This document shows positions 18,509 to 27,663 of a DNA stretch of 62,685 bases, piece after piece. Location of the stretch: contig JAENWA010000005.1 of assembly GCA_016650295.1 (NCBI GenBank), positions 1 to 62,685 on the forward strand. The letters are read 5' to 3'. Source of the stretch: Desulfuromonadales bacterium (lineage in GTDB: Bacteria; Desulfobacterota; Desulfuromonadia; Geobacterales; Pseudopelobacteraceae). Position numbers and translations under genes: made by a program. Each line of letters begins with the position of its first letter. Position 1 is the stretch's first letter. The notes beneath the pieces were generated by a model. It was not told the origin of the DNA and did no database searches. It saw only the letters and a list, made by a program, of their open reading frames with translations.

Positions 18509-18985
18509 CTATAAATCTTTCAGTTTGTATCTGGTCACCAGGTGAAAATACGTCTCTTCAATGGGTGCTCTACGGCCAATCCTGTGCCACGTTTTGTCGT
18601 AATCTTTTCCCATATCCTCATCGGTGCAGACTAATTCATTGGCTTTATTGTAGTTTCTCTTTGCAAGACGCCGAAATTGGCCATTTTTGATTTGATAGTC
18701 AACCTGGTGGTGAGTCACCTCGCCTTTTTTCGCTATGCTCTGTTTGCAGGCCTCATACTTCGAGAGATTCTGGTTATAGGGCTTTATCCTGTCGCCTGCT
18801 ATGACAGTTTTCTCTGTCCAGCTTAACGTCTTATCTGCGACCTTGACGCTATCGGCGTCATGATAGTTGGCCTCAATGGTCGTTTTTTCATTATGGTTTT
18901 GTATCCAGTTTTCTGCATGGCCATCAACTGTTCCAAACAACAATGACGAGGCCATGATTCCTGCCAATACAACAAGCTGTCTCAT
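18509..18985 (-). CDS. small secreted protein, surface-adhesin-E-like
   Basis: A 158-residue protein with a clear signal peptide (cleavage probably after VDGHA, residue 24). The mature part has two cysteines (YEACKQ and LVCTDED) that could form a disulfide. The pattern of a Trp, then YHDADSVK, then LSWTEK, then a Cys pair resembles the surface-adhesin protein E family, but similarity is only by eye. The start has AAAGGAG seven bases upstream. It appears monocistronic, with a strong terminator downstream. Function unknown. Confidence 0.75.
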   Translation of the reverse strand: MRQLVVLAGIMASSLLFGTVDGHAENWIQNHNEKTTIEANYHDADSVKVADKTLSWTEKTVIAGDRIKPYNQNLSKYEACKQSIAKKGEVTHHQVDYQIKNGQFRRLAKRNYNKANELVCTDEDMGKDYDKTWHRIGRRAPIEETYFHLVTRYKLKDL

Positions 18986-19164
18986 TTTTTTACTCCTTTA
19001 GCTTTGATTGTGCTTTGTTATACCACAACTCCATACTTCAACAAAACATTTTACAGCGGCGCGTGATGATGTTCATACTGAAAAAACAGGGCATGAGGCG
19101 GTCTGAAGAGTGGGTTGTTAATTATAGATACGCTGAGAAGTGATAAATGATTATACTCTTCCGT

Positions 19165-20910
19165 CTACTTCCCGGATTTTCGCCCTTTCAGCTTCAATGC
19201 CAACTGCAAATTTTCCCCGGCTTTTCTGTCGTTCGGATTCAGTTCCAGCGCCCGGGTAAAATGTTCCACCGCTTCGTCAAGCCGATCCTTTTGCGCCAGC
19301 ACAGAACCGAGATTAGTATGATATATGGCATTTCCCGGCGCTATCTTTAACGCTTCCCCATAGGCAGCAATGGCTTCATCGCTTCTGCCGAGTTTTTCCA
19401 GGACAACCCCCAGGTAAAAATGAGCCTCCGCATTTCGGGGATCACGCCGAATAGCTTCGTCCAAATACTCAAGCGCCTCGGCCGGTCTCCCCTGATTATT
19501 CAAAAATGATCCCACTGCCAGGTGAATGTATTTGGCACCAGAATTGATGCGTATTACTTCTTGATAGTGGGCAAGGGCAAGATCAGCTTTCCCTTGTTTT
19601 TCATATATCTCCCCCAAAACACGGTGAACGAAATAATTATTTCTTGTAATCTCAAGCGTATGGAAAAGAAGCCGTTCATTGTCCTGCCAATACCCCAGGC
19701 GATTCCAGGTAACGACAGCGAAAAACAGCAGTATTCCCCCCGCTGCCAGACCGGCAATTCTGCCGGACACTTTCAGTTTCCCGGCAAACTCGGCCCCACC
19801 CCAGGCAATCATGATGAAAATACCGATATACGGGATATATGTATAGCGGTCGGCCATTGCCTGGGAGCCGACCTGAACCAGGCCGATCACCGGCAGCAGC
19901 GTCACAAGAAACCAGAGCCAGCCGACCGCCAGATAAGCTTGCTTGTTGACACGCCACACTACAATCGCAAGCAGGGCACAGATCAGCACTGCCCCGAAAA
20001 CGGCCTTCCAGCCTGGCACCAGAGCGTATGGATAATACACCGCCAGGTCAAAGGGGAGGAACAGCTTTTTCAGGTATTCAACCGTTGACCACAGTGCATT
20101 GTAACTGCGCAGGAAAACCGGTATCTCTCCCAGGGTGGCAACCGCTCCGCCGCTGTGCTGGGCAAAGACAGTTATGATGGATGAACCAGCTGACAACAAC
20201 AGAAAGGGAACTTTTTCCAACAGCAGCCTTTTCAGGCTGACTATGCCGTGGCCACCATCCGCTCCGGAAATGCCGGAGTCGGCCCCAAAGATCGAGGGAA
20301 GTTTCACACGCTGCAATGGCCAGATATCCAGCAGCAGCAGGATCACCGGGAGCGTAACCAGCATCGACTTGGCCATCAAACCAAGAACGAATGCCGCCAG
20401 TGAAAGCAGATACATGCTGCGTTTTGAATGTTGCACATATCTGGTGTAAAAAAACAGCGTCAGCAGAAAAAACAGGGTCGAGAGAACATCCTTGCGTTCC
20501 GCAATCCAGACCACCGATTCCACATGGAGCGGGTGGAGCGCAAAGCAAGCTGCGACAAATGCGCTTCTCCACAGCGCTCCGCTCATTGACGTCATCAACA
20601 GACATAGCAATGCGGTATTAAATGCATGAAGGACAACATTATCCAGATGATATCCCATGGGATTCATCCCGAACAATTGACCATCCAGCATGAGTGAAAG
20701 CCAGGTCACCGGATGCCAGTTGCCTGCGTAAAATGTTGTGAATGCCCATTTTATGGAACTGATGGAATAACCGCTGGTTACAATATAATTTTTTGTTACA
20801 TAGACTGGATCATCGATTGCGGAAAAGGGGAAATATGCGGTTTGTGAATAAAGTGCAGCGGTAACGGCAAAAAGAATTAACGGTACCGTCAAATTTGCGC
20901 GTATTTTCAC
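19165..20910 (-). CDS. membrane protein with C-terminal TPR repeats (TMTC-like)
   Basis: A 581-residue protein. About ten membrane segments cover residues 1-410, with an acidic FSAIDDPVYVTKNY motif in the first loop, HPLHVESVVWIAERKDVLS near residue 110, and GSQAMADRYTYIPYIG near 320. Four to five TPRs follow from about residue 425. This layout matches TMTC/DUF1736-type O-mannosyl or sugar transferases. The start is GTG at 20910 with only a weak ribosome site. It is a paralogue of the 688-residue protein at 33196. Confidence 0.8.
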   Translation of the reverse strand: MKIRANLTVPLILFAVTAALYSQTAYFPFSAIDDPVYVTKNYIVTSGYSISSIKWAFTTFYAGNWHPVTWLSLMLDGQLFGMNPMGYHLDNVVLHAFNTALLCLLMTSMSGALWRSAFVAACFALHPLHVESVVWIAERKDVLSTLFFLLTLFFYTRYVQHSKRSMYLLSLAAFVLGLMAKSMLVTLPVILLLLDIWPLQRVKLPSIFGADSGISGADGGHGIVSLKRLLLEKVPFLLLSAGSSIITVFAQHSGGAVATLGEIPVFLRSYNALWSTVEYLKKLFLPFDLAVYYPYALVPGWKAVFGAVLICALLAIVVWRVNKQAYLAVGWLWFLVTLLPVIGLVQVGSQAMADRYTYIPYIGIFIMIAWGGAEFAGKLKVSGRIAGLAAGGILLFFAVVTWNRLGYWQDNERLLFHTLEITRNNYFVHRVLGEIYEKQGKADLALAHYQEVIRINSGAKYIHLAVGSFLNNQGRPAEALEYLDEAIRRDPRNAEAHFYLGVVLEKLGRSDEAIAAYGEALKIAPGNAIYHTNLGSVLAQKDRLDEAVEHFTRALELNPNDRKAGENLQLALKLKGRKSGK

Positions 20911-20942
20911 GGAATCACCCAGCTCTGATCGTATTAGTGCAA

Positions 20943-20961
20943 TTCAACCTTCAACCTTCAA
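20943..20961. repeat. short heptamer array, TTGAAGG type
   Basis: Two to three TTGAAGG units on the minus strand begin inside the last codons of the ResB-like gene, whose FEG-stop ending they encode. No C-rich partner half is present. Confidence 0.7.
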
Positions 20962-22210
20962 ATGACTTCCTGTCCGTCCTTCTCATTTCAAGAAGATCCA
21001 GCGCCTCATGAAATACCCCTTCATGCTTCCTACCCCTGCCCTCCGCCCTGGAAAAGGCCTGGATTCGATCCGGTCCCGATCTGAACAGCATCTCGCTGCG
21101 AGGAAAGAAAATACGTACCGGCAGCCAGAAGCACCCTGCAATGACAAATAGTATTCCCGACGCCCAGATCATCAGAACACCATAATCCCGAATGAAATCC
21201 GTAATTACCAAACGTCTGGAATCACGAAACGCCAGGCGGTAGCCATCACGAACAAATTCGCCACCACGGGGGGCGCTACCTGTCAGCACAAGATCCTTCC
21301 CCTTCAGCAGTTTGAAGTTGAAGTTCATGCGCCCGGTGGTGTACGGGTCGGTCTCATCATCGGGTCCAACAAGACTGAATACGAGGCGGTAGGGGGAACC
21401 GGGGATCACCGAAGTGGCTTCCTTTCCCGGCGGGTAAATATTCAGAGGGGAAAATGTTTCATAGCCTGCCGGCAGTTCAGGGGCGGTAAAATTAAAGAAG
21501 AGACCGATACCCAGGTAACGCGGATAGACAAAGGCGCCTTGATAGAGGGACGGCGGGTACACTCCGAAAACATTCTTACCCTTACCGGAGCTCGCAGCTA
21601 CTTCCATTGATAATTTTTTAGCCAGGATCAGTCCGGAAGAGGGCTCAAAGGTTATCCGCTCAACAATGCCGCTCTCTCCCGTTGACGAGGAAAACTTTTC
21701 CCCTTCGACAATAGCCACCCGCTCAGAGGTCCGGGTTGTAAGGCTTATGAGGATTCCGGCATAGAGGAGGAAAACTCCCGCGATAAATAATATTCGCGCC
21801 GGAAAGATGCTTATCCCCCGCCATGCGCCAAGCGCGCCTGCTATGCGCCGCGTTTTGTATCCCAGCGCCTCAAGGTGGCTTTGCAGCTGTTCAAAGGAGG
21901 AGGTAACCGTCAGCTCTACGGTTTCATCAAACAACCCCGGCTGCACATCTTCCGTACTGACCATGACAACCCGGCGCATTTTCAAATATCCGATCGTCTC
22001 CACCACCAAGCGGACGGCGAAGTTAAGCGGAAGCAACGCGAGCATTGCCGTCAGGAAAAAGCTGGTGCGGGTGTACCTCATAAGAGCGATCAGGGTCTCG
22101 TCGGTGATAAAAGCGATCCCGACATACACCAGCAGGAAAAAGCCGATGACAAATGGAGGTGTGGCTCGTGAAAAGAGTATGGCCCAGATGATACGCAGGA
22201 GGCGTTTCAC
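20951..22210 (-). CDS. ResB-like membrane protein
   Basis: A protein of about 419 residues. Two or three membrane segments near the N-terminus (FVIGFFLLVYVGIAFI, TAMLALLPLNFAVRLVVETIGYL) are followed by FPARILFIAGVFLLYAGILIS, a long periplasmic region and a final membrane segment (VLMIWASGILFVIAGCFWL). This is the ResB topology. I chose GTG at 22210 with GGAGG seven bases upstream; it overlaps the preceding stop by four bases. It is encoded with a DUF2318/ABC module rather than next to a CcsA gene, so it may be a specialised haem- or redox-handling protein. Confidence 0.75.
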   Translation of the reverse strand: MKRLLRIIWAILFSRATPPFVIGFFLLVYVGIAFITDETLIALMRYTRTSFFLTAMLALLPLNFAVRLVVETIGYLKMRRVVMVSTEDVQPGLFDETVELTVTSSFEQLQSHLEALGYKTRRIAGALGAWRGISIFPARILFIAGVFLLYAGILISLTTRTSERVAIVEGEKFSSSTGESGIVERITFEPSSGLILAKKLSMEVAASSGKGKNVFGVYPPSLYQGAFVYPRYLGIGLFFNFTAPELPAGYETFSPLNIYPPGKEATSVIPGSPYRLVFSLVGPDDETDPYTTGRMNFNFKLLKGKDLVLTGSAPRGGEFVRDGYRLAFRDSRRLVITDFIRDYGVLMIWASGILFVIAGCFWLPVRIFFPRSEMLFRSGPDRIQAFSRAEGRGRKHEGVFHEALDLLEMRRTDRKSFEG

Positions 22211-23541
22211 TTGCTGCCCTCCTTTACCCGCGCAGTGGTCTGAACCGTGGTGCTCCAGGTATTGATGAGTGTGAGGCCGTCGATATACACGCCATCCTTT
22301 TTTTCCGTAAAATGAATGGGGACCGGGTTGCATCCTCCGGGTTTACCCACTGTTTCCAGAGGAATGAGCGTCTTGCAATAATAACAGAGTACTGTCCCTT
22401 CAGTCTGTCCATACCCGTCAGGCTTGCAGATGGCGCAGGCATCAAGATCGACGGTCAACTGACCGGTCGGGGTCATCAGCACGAAGAACCGTGCTTCCTT
22501 CCCCCCTTGACTGAACAGGTACTTGTGCAGCTTGCCATCCTTCAAATCCACCTCGCCTTTGAGTGGAATGACAATTTCTCCGGACGGACCGGCAGAAATG
22601 ACAATCGGCTTGGGATCCCAGTACTCCACTGCGGGGAAACGACTCTGATAGCCGGCCCCCGCAAGCACCAGGATCGTAATTCCCGGCACCACAAGCCTGA
22701 AGCGTCGGGCTCTGATAGCGGTCGCCACTACCGTGCGCCTCTGCGCACCCTGACGGATATGGGCCACTGAAGGCAGCCGTTCGAAGGAAATAGCCAGGGC
22801 GATGAGAATCGCCGGTGCAAACCAGATGATCAGCCCCCCCCAGAAACCAACTTCTTTACCGAATAATAGGCCGATGTACCTCCACAGGTGGATGTGGATG
22901 AAAAGATGGTCAGGAATCAGCATGGACTCGAAAAACTGATGAACAAAGTCGTGAGTAAACTTCATTACTTTCATGGAGAGGGGGGAAAACAGATCGAGCC
23001 TGAGAATGGAGGAAGAACTGAAAAGAAGAAGCGCAACCACGCCTGCCATGAGAGCAGAGTTAGAAACCGTGAACGAAGGCGGCAGGAGCCTCTCAATCGC
23101 CAGCGATTCGAAAACCAGTACACATGCAACCAAAACAAGAATAAGTAACATCAGCATCCCGCCGCTGGTCCCAAGCCTGCAAACGCTGATCGCTCCGGCT
23201 ATCATGCCGGACATGAAGGCGCCGACGCCGGCAAAAAAGATCGAGGCAAAGAACCTCTCTCCCCATGATAGCGGAAAATTCCTGACCGTACTACGGTAGA
23301 TGGACGCAACAGCTATGCCCCAGAGAAGGAGAAAACTCCCACCCACAACATCCCTGATTAATGAGAAAGAGAAGTCTCCGGGAAATGAACGGAAGAGGAA
23401 AAACGTTCCGGCCACGCCTAACGCGAAACCCGCTCCGACGGCAACAGCGACAACCCGCTTGCGCTCCGGAAAGCCTCTTAACAGGATCAGCACGATTCCG
23501 ACCCAGGAGAGGATATGGGGAATGAGTTTTATGGCAACCAT
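22207..23541 (-). CDS. membrane protein with C-terminal DUF2318 (Fe-S/metal-binding) domain
   Basis: A 444-residue protein with about eight membrane segments, then a periplasmic domain carrying LDACAICKPDGYGQTEGTVLCYYCKTLIPLETVGKPGGCNP. The CxxC, CxxC and later Cys are the hallmark of DUF2318. Homologues (the Cj1660 type in Campylobacter, FtrD in others) work with P19/Ftr iron uptake, probably shuttling iron or electrons. The next genes are the ABC ATPase and two MacB-like permeases of the same conserved module. The FTR1 permease and P19 protein are not in this window. Confidence 0.85.
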   Translation of the reverse strand: MVAIKLIPHILSWVGIVLILLRGFPERKRVVAVAVGAGFALGVAGTFFLFRSFPGDFSFSLIRDVVGGSFLLLWGIAVASIYRSTVRNFPLSWGERFFASIFFAGVGAFMSGMIAGAISVCRLGTSGGMLMLLILVLVACVLVFESLAIERLLPPSFTVSNSALMAGVVALLLFSSSSILRLDLFSPLSMKVMKFTHDFVHQFFESMLIPDHLFIHIHLWRYIGLLFGKEVGFWGGLIIWFAPAILIALAISFERLPSVAHIRQGAQRRTVVATAIRARRFRLVVPGITILVLAGAGYQSRFPAVEYWDPKPIVISAGPSGEIVIPLKGEVDLKDGKLHKYLFSQGGKEARFFVLMTPTGQLTVDLDACAICKPDGYGQTEGTVLCYYCKTLIPLETVGKPGGCNPVPIHFTEKKDGVYIDGLTLINTWSTTVQTTARVKEGSK

Positions 23542-24215
23542 CAGGAGTTCATCCGTTCTTCACGCACCAATACCCCGTCATCGAGGTAGATGGTCCGGTC
23601 ACCCCAGGCAGCCACTTCCTGGTTGTGGGTCACCATGATTATGGTGAACCGCTCTTCGTCCCGCAGTTCCTTGAGAAGATCCATCACCATGACTGTGCTC
23701 TTGTGGTCAAGGTTACCGGTCGGCTCGTCACCCAGCAGGAGTTTCGGGCTATTGATGATTGCCCGTGCGATACAAACCCGTTGTTGTTCCCCGCCCGACA
23801 ACTCGCCGGGCCGGTTTTTCAGACGGTGGCCAAGCCCGACCCGCTCCAGGGCCAGTCTAGCCTCGGCCTCATCGGGAACACTATGAAAGTACTGGGCCAT
23901 CATAACGTTTTCCACTGCCGACAAGTAAGGAACCAGGTGGTGTTGCTGGAAAATTATTCCGACAAATTCCCTGCGGAAACGGGCCAGACCGTCCTCGGTG
24001 AGAGCCAGCAGGTCTTTCCCCCCGACTTGCAGAGAACCTGCGCTAGGCCGATCGAGCCCCCCCACCAGGTTCATGAGGGTACTCTTGCCGGAGCCGGAAT
24101 GCCCCATCACCGACAGCCACTCCCCTTCCGGAACTTGCAGGTCTAGTGGTTTCAGCGCGCAGATGTCGCCGTAATTTCTGGTCAGGCTGGTTGTTTCGAT
24201 AATCGCTGTTGCCAT
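23541..24215 (-). CDS. ABC transporter ATPase (LolD/MacB type)
   Basis: A 224-residue nucleotide-binding subunit with Walker A GHSGSGKST (38-46), signature LSGGEQQR, Walker B LLLGDEPTG and a switch histidine in IIMVTHNQE. The family pairs with MacB/FtsX-type permeases that act mechanically in the periplasm. Here its partners are the two permeases at 24329 and 25817. Its stop overlaps the DUF2318 gene start by one base. Confidence 0.92.
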   Translation of the reverse strand: MATAIIETTSLTRNYGDICALKPLDLQVPEGEWLSVMGHSGSGKSTLMNLVGGLDRPSAGSLQVGGKDLLALTEDGLARFRREFVGIIFQQHHLVPYLSAVENVMMAQYFHSVPDEAEARLALERVGLGHRLKNRPGELSGGEQQRVCIARAIINSPKLLLGDEPTGNLDHKSTVMVMDLLKELRDEERFTIIMVTHNQEVAAWGDRTIYLDDGVLVREERMNS

Positions 24216-24238
24216 TTTCTATAACCTCTTTAAAAAAT

Positions 24239-24323
24239 GATGAGGGATGAGGGATGAGGGATTAGAAATTCATCTCTCATCGGTTCTAACTCATCTCTCA
24301 TCGGTTCTAACTCATCCCTCATC
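24239..24323. repeat. heptamer array, GATGAGG type, fold-back
   Basis: On the minus strand, just after the permease stop, GATGAGGGATGAG units alternate with TTAGAACC. They then turn into CCCTCATC units, giving a potential long hairpin between the permease and ATPase genes. Confidence 0.88.
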
Positions 24324-24328
24324 AAAGT

Positions 24329-25489
24329 TTACTCTCCCCTGAGGCTTCTGACCGGATCGAGTTTGAACACCGATATCATCGGCCCCAGGCTTCCCAGCAG
24401 CGCCAGAAAGAGACTAACCCCCAGGGAGATGCAGGCGAACCATGGGATGAACTCGGCTGAGGCGGAGAAGACTGTTCTGGTGATAAACTGGGCGATGGCA
24501 CTGCCGAAGAGATACCCGGCCACTCCGCCTGATACGCCCAACAGTGCGGCCTCTCCACAGAAGATAAGCATGACCTCCCAGCGGGTGCCTCCCATTGCTT
24601 TCATGAGTCCGATCTCCTTGCCCCGCTCAAGCACCGTGGTGCTCATGGTACCGGCTACACTACTTCCTGCGGAGATAAGCACCACCGCTGTCACCATGAG
24701 CATAAGCAGCTTGACTTTGGCGAGCAGCCCCTCGGAAGTCCGCGCAGTCTGGCGTACTTCGTTGACCTTTACCTTGGGCAAGAGCAACTGAAGGGCGGCG
24801 GCGCTCTTTTTGAGACTGTCTCCCCCCGCGGTGACCATCAGTCGAACCAGTGTAAGTTGACCATTCAGCCCGAGTGCCTGCTGGAGTTCCGGCAGCGCAA
24901 GAAACAGCAGGGCGTCTTCCTCGCCGCCCGAAGAGACGATTCCTGAAATGCGCAATCGAACCAGTTGATCCTTTCCGACCAGTTCCATGGTATCACCCGG
25001 TTTGAGCTTCAGACGGGTCGCCAGATCGTTGCCAACCACCGTCTCCCCGGCAACAGGCCAGTTGCCCTTTATCTGCCACCAGGGGAAGAGGCGGCGTATA
25101 TCGGCAAAGTTTACACCTTCCACAATGATGTCGGCATCTTTCCAATGCAGGGTTCCACGCAGATGGAAGGACCGCTCCGCATGCAGACCGCTCAGTGCTA
25201 AGGCATCTTCCACCTGACGCTGTAGCAGGTAGGTCGGTTCGCTGACAACGCCGAAATTGAGCCCGCCGCTTCCGACGTCAAGCCGTGCGGTCTCTGGAAT
25301 AATGACCAGATTCGCTCCGTATTTACGCACCTCTTCCGCCACCCTTTTTCCCATGGAGGACGAGACGATGCCAAGGGCCGTGGCCAGGCTTGAAGCCATT
25401 GCCAGCACCGCCAGAAGAAGTATTGTTCTTCCTTTACGATGGGCAAGTGCCCGCAAAACAAGATGTATAAGCCAGCGGCGACGGTTCAT
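24329..25489 (-). CDS. MacB/FtsX-type ABC permease
   Basis: A 386-residue protein. The N-terminal membrane segment (TILLLAVLAMASSLATALGIV) is followed by a periplasmic MacB_PCD-like domain (residues about 45-240) and three C-terminal membrane segments of the FtsX domain (VVLISAGSSVAGTMSTTVLERGKEIGLMKAMGG). One of two permeases for the neighbouring ATPase, as in the Campylobacter Cj1661-Cj1663 set. It is separated from the second permease by a 327-bp repeat region. Confidence 0.87.
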   Translation of the reverse strand: MNRRRWLIHLVLRALAHRKGRTILLLAVLAMASSLATALGIVSSSMGKRVAEEVRKYGANLVIIPETARLDVGSGGLNFGVVSEPTYLLQRQVEDALALSGLHAERSFHLRGTLHWKDADIIVEGVNFADIRRLFPWWQIKGNWPVAGETVVGNDLATRLKLKPGDTMELVGKDQLVRLRISGIVSSGGEEDALLFLALPELQQALGLNGQLTLVRLMVTAGGDSLKKSAAALQLLLPKVKVNEVRQTARTSEGLLAKVKLLMLMVTAVVLISAGSSVAGTMSTTVLERGKEIGLMKAMGGTRWEVMLIFCGEAALLGVSGGVAGYLFGSAIAQFITRTVFSASAEFIPWFACISLGVSLFLALLGSLGPMISVFKLDPVRSLRGE

Positions 25490-25499
25490 TGTTGAAAAC

Positions 25500-25812
25500 C
25501 GATGAGAGAAGAGCTGAATACGATGAGGGATGAGGGTTGAGGGATGAGAAAACCTCTCTGAAGACCGATGAGAGCTGAGGAATGAGGGATGAGAAGATCT
25601 CTCAGAAGACGATGAGAGATGAGCGTTGAGGGAACAGAAAATCTCTCAGAGACCGATGAGGGATGAGCGATGAGGGATGATAAACCTCTCAGTACATTAT
25701 TTTTCTCAACTCTCATCTCTCAACCCTCATCAGATTTTTCTCATCCCTCATCATGCTTTTTCCATCTCTCAACGTTTTTCCCTCATCTCTCATCCCTCGT
25801 CCCTCATCATGA
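25500..25812. repeat. longest heptamer array, GATGAGG then CTCATCC, fold-back (whole 25490-25816 gap)
   Basis: This fills the gap between the two permease genes; nothing else is seen there. Minus strand: GATGAGG, GATGAGA and GTTGAGA units for about 140 bases, a short turn around ATAATGTACTGAGAGG, then complementary CCTCATC, CTCAACG and CTCATCT units for about 170 bases. Interspersed CTGAGAGATTTTCT-like phrases repeat about four times. Short open frames here are only translations of the repeat. Confidence 0.9.
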
Positions 25813-25816
25813 TTTA

Positions 25817-27046
25817 TCATCCTTTCAACACCCTCACCGGCTCGATCAGCAATGCCCTGCGCAGAGGCGCCACACTACCGGCAATAGCCACAAACAAAGC
25901 CGAGATAATGGCGGTGGGAAAGAGCCAGAGAGGTGATGCAATGGTGGAGTTGAAGACTGTGCGGCTGATGACCTCGGCGAGCTGATCGCCGAGCAGATAG
26001 CCGAGCACGCCGCCCGCAACTGAAATGATCAGGGTTTCCCCGATAAAAATGGCGCTGATCTGGAAGCGGTCGGCGTCGACTGCCTTCATCAGGGCGATTT
26101 CAGGACTCCGCTCTGCCATGGAGGCCATCAGGCTCGTAGAGACGGAAATTGCGGAAGCGCCCAGCGCCAGCACGGTCAGAAATATCATAACGGAATTGAG
26201 CTTCTTGAGGAGAGCACCTTCCGCACTGGCAATCTGCCAGATCGGCTTGGCACGGCTGCCGGCCATGACCTCTTCCACATTTTTGGCTATCGATGTGACA
26301 TAGGCCGTGCAGTACCACTTTTCGAACTCATCCTTGCTCATAGTAGCGGGATCTTTTTTGCCGAATTCGTCCATCGGCACGGTAAGGGCGCTTACCAGCA
26401 CCCGTGAAACCTTTCCCTGTTGCTGCAAAAGCGACTGGACCGTAACCAGAGGAGCGAAAAGCTGTTCCTCCTCATAACCGCCGGTAGTGACGATACCGAC
26501 AACGCGAAACTTTTGGTTCTGCCCCCGTACAATAGTCGTAACATCACTCCCGGAAGCAATTTTCAGACGTTTGGCCAGGGCGGCTCCGACAATTGCCTCG
26601 TCGGCAGCTTCTGGCCATCTCCCCTGTACATCCCACCATGGAGCGATCCCCTGGATCCCCTGAATGGAGGGGTCCTCCCCAGGCACCTCCAATTGTTTGG
26701 CGAACCACGTTCCGGAAATAACCCCCCGCTCCTTTTTCCCGCCAGCCGAAAATTCGGCGACGCCAAACAGATATGGAGTAAACCCGGTAATATTATACTT
26801 CCAGAATACAGTTTTGATTTTCGGCAGGTCCTCTTCGCGTAAAAAACCGCCGGCCTCAACGGCAGACGGTTCAAGCAGGATGTTGGCGCCATAACTGCGA
26901 AGTTCCAGCGCCATCTTGTGGGAAACCTCACCGGTGATACCGAGGAAAGCCGTAGCTACGGCAGCACCCATGGCAATCGACAGGAAAACCAAAAATACTG
27001 CTTTTGGGCGTTTGAGGAAGGAGTTTTTGAGGATGCGTAGAAGCAT
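25817..27046 (-). CDS. MacB/FtsX-type ABC permease
   Basis: A 409-residue protein with an N-terminal membrane segment (AVFLVFLSIAMGAAVATAFLGI), a large periplasmic domain and three C-terminal FtsX segments (TVLALGASAISVSTSLMASMAERSPEIALMKAV). It is a paralogue of the 24329 permease and probably forms a heterodimer with it. The ATG at 27046 follows a short GGCTGAAGG repeat hairpin. Confidence 0.87.
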   Translation of the reverse strand: MLLRILKNSFLKRPKAVFLVFLSIAMGAAVATAFLGITGEVSHKMALELRSYGANILLEPSAVEAGGFLREEDLPKIKTVFWKYNITGFTPYLFGVAEFSAGGKKERGVISGTWFAKQLEVPGEDPSIQGIQGIAPWWDVQGRWPEAADEAIVGAALAKRLKIASGSDVTTIVRGQNQKFRVVGIVTTGGYEEEQLFAPLVTVQSLLQQQGKVSRVLVSALTVPMDEFGKKDPATMSKDEFEKWYCTAYVTSIAKNVEEVMAGSRAKPIWQIASAEGALLKKLNSVMIFLTVLALGASAISVSTSLMASMAERSPEIALMKAVDADRFQISAIFIGETLIISVAGGVLGYLLGDQLAEVISRTVFNSTIASPLWLFPTAIISALFVAIAGSVAPLRRALLIEPVRVLKG

Positions 27047-27065
27047 GAGTTAAACCTTTTATATC

Positions 27066-27115
27066 AGGCTGAAGGCTGAGGGTTTAAAAACCTTCAGCCT
27101 TCAGTCTTCAGCCTG
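27066..27115. repeat. heptamer hairpin, GGCTGAA type
   Basis: On the minus strand GGCTGAAGACTGAAGGCTGAAGG runs directly into TTTTTAAACC and then CCTCAGCCTTCAGCC, a near-perfect hairpin of about 50 bases. The preceding gene ends QAED-stop inside it. Confidence 0.85.
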
Positions 27116-27529
27116 TACCTGCATTTCCGGCGGTAACGACTCCTTGAGCAGTTCAACCTTCTTCTGCATCCGTCGCCACGCATAAATCCCCCATACCACA
27201 GCCGCGAACATCATGACATGCTTCACCGCCAGCGCCGGGATCTGCAGCTTGTCGGCCGCATTGGCCCATTCAAAGCTGGTGTAAAAGATAGTGCGGGGGA
27301 CGCCGCCGAGGATGACCCACCAGAGGGCAAACTTGAAAAGCTTCTTCATATGGCTGTTTGTCTTCAGGAAGAAGAGGGTTGCCTGCGGCGTGTTCATGGA
27401 CGCCTGGATACGGAGAATCGCATGCAGCGCAAAACCGCTTCCCACTAGCAGCCCAGTGGCCATGTCATGAAAATAATTATTCATCATGATGGCGACCCCG
27501 AGGCCTGGGCCAATTTCAAATGTCGGCAT
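27101..27529 (-). CDS. small membrane protein of unknown function
   Basis: A 142-residue protein with three or four hydrophobic stretches and conserved-looking histidines (NNYFHDMATG, FALHAILRI, AVKHVMMFAAVVWGIYAW). Histidines at membrane edges could bind haem b, but that is speculation. It starts at ATG 27529 with AAAGGA upstream. It lies between the WG-repeat lipoprotein and the ABC permeases, so it may belong to the same metal/haem module. Confidence 0.68.
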   Translation of the reverse strand: MPTFEIGPGLGVAIMMNNYFHDMATGLLVGSGFALHAILRIQASMNTPQATLFFLKTNSHMKKLFKFALWWVILGGVPRTIFYTSFEWANAADKLQIPALAVKHVMMFAAVVWGIYAWRRMQKKVELLKESLPPEMQVQAED

Positions 27530-27555
27530 GATTACAAATCCTTTTTATTAATACT

Positions 27556-27644
27556 TGATGAGGGATGAGTTAGAACCGATGAGGGATGAGAAAACCATCT
27601 CTCGTCAGATTTTTGCTCATCTCTCATCTCTCATCTCTCATCAG
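27556..27644. repeat. heptamer array, GATGAGA type, fold-back
   Basis: Minus strand after the WG-repeat gene: GATGAGAGATGAGAGATGAG, a short spacer, then TTCTCATCCCTCATCGG and CTCATCCCTCATC. The TTAGAACC phrase is shared with the arrays near 24.2, 28.8 and 30.3 kb. Confidence 0.88.
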
Positions 27645-27663
27645 GCTTTTGCTCGTCCCCAGA

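Noticed and set aside
25486-25716. 76-residue minus-strand open frame and similar ones in the arrays
   Set aside because: Pure translation of heptamer repeats (SSLI, HPSS phrases), not a gene.
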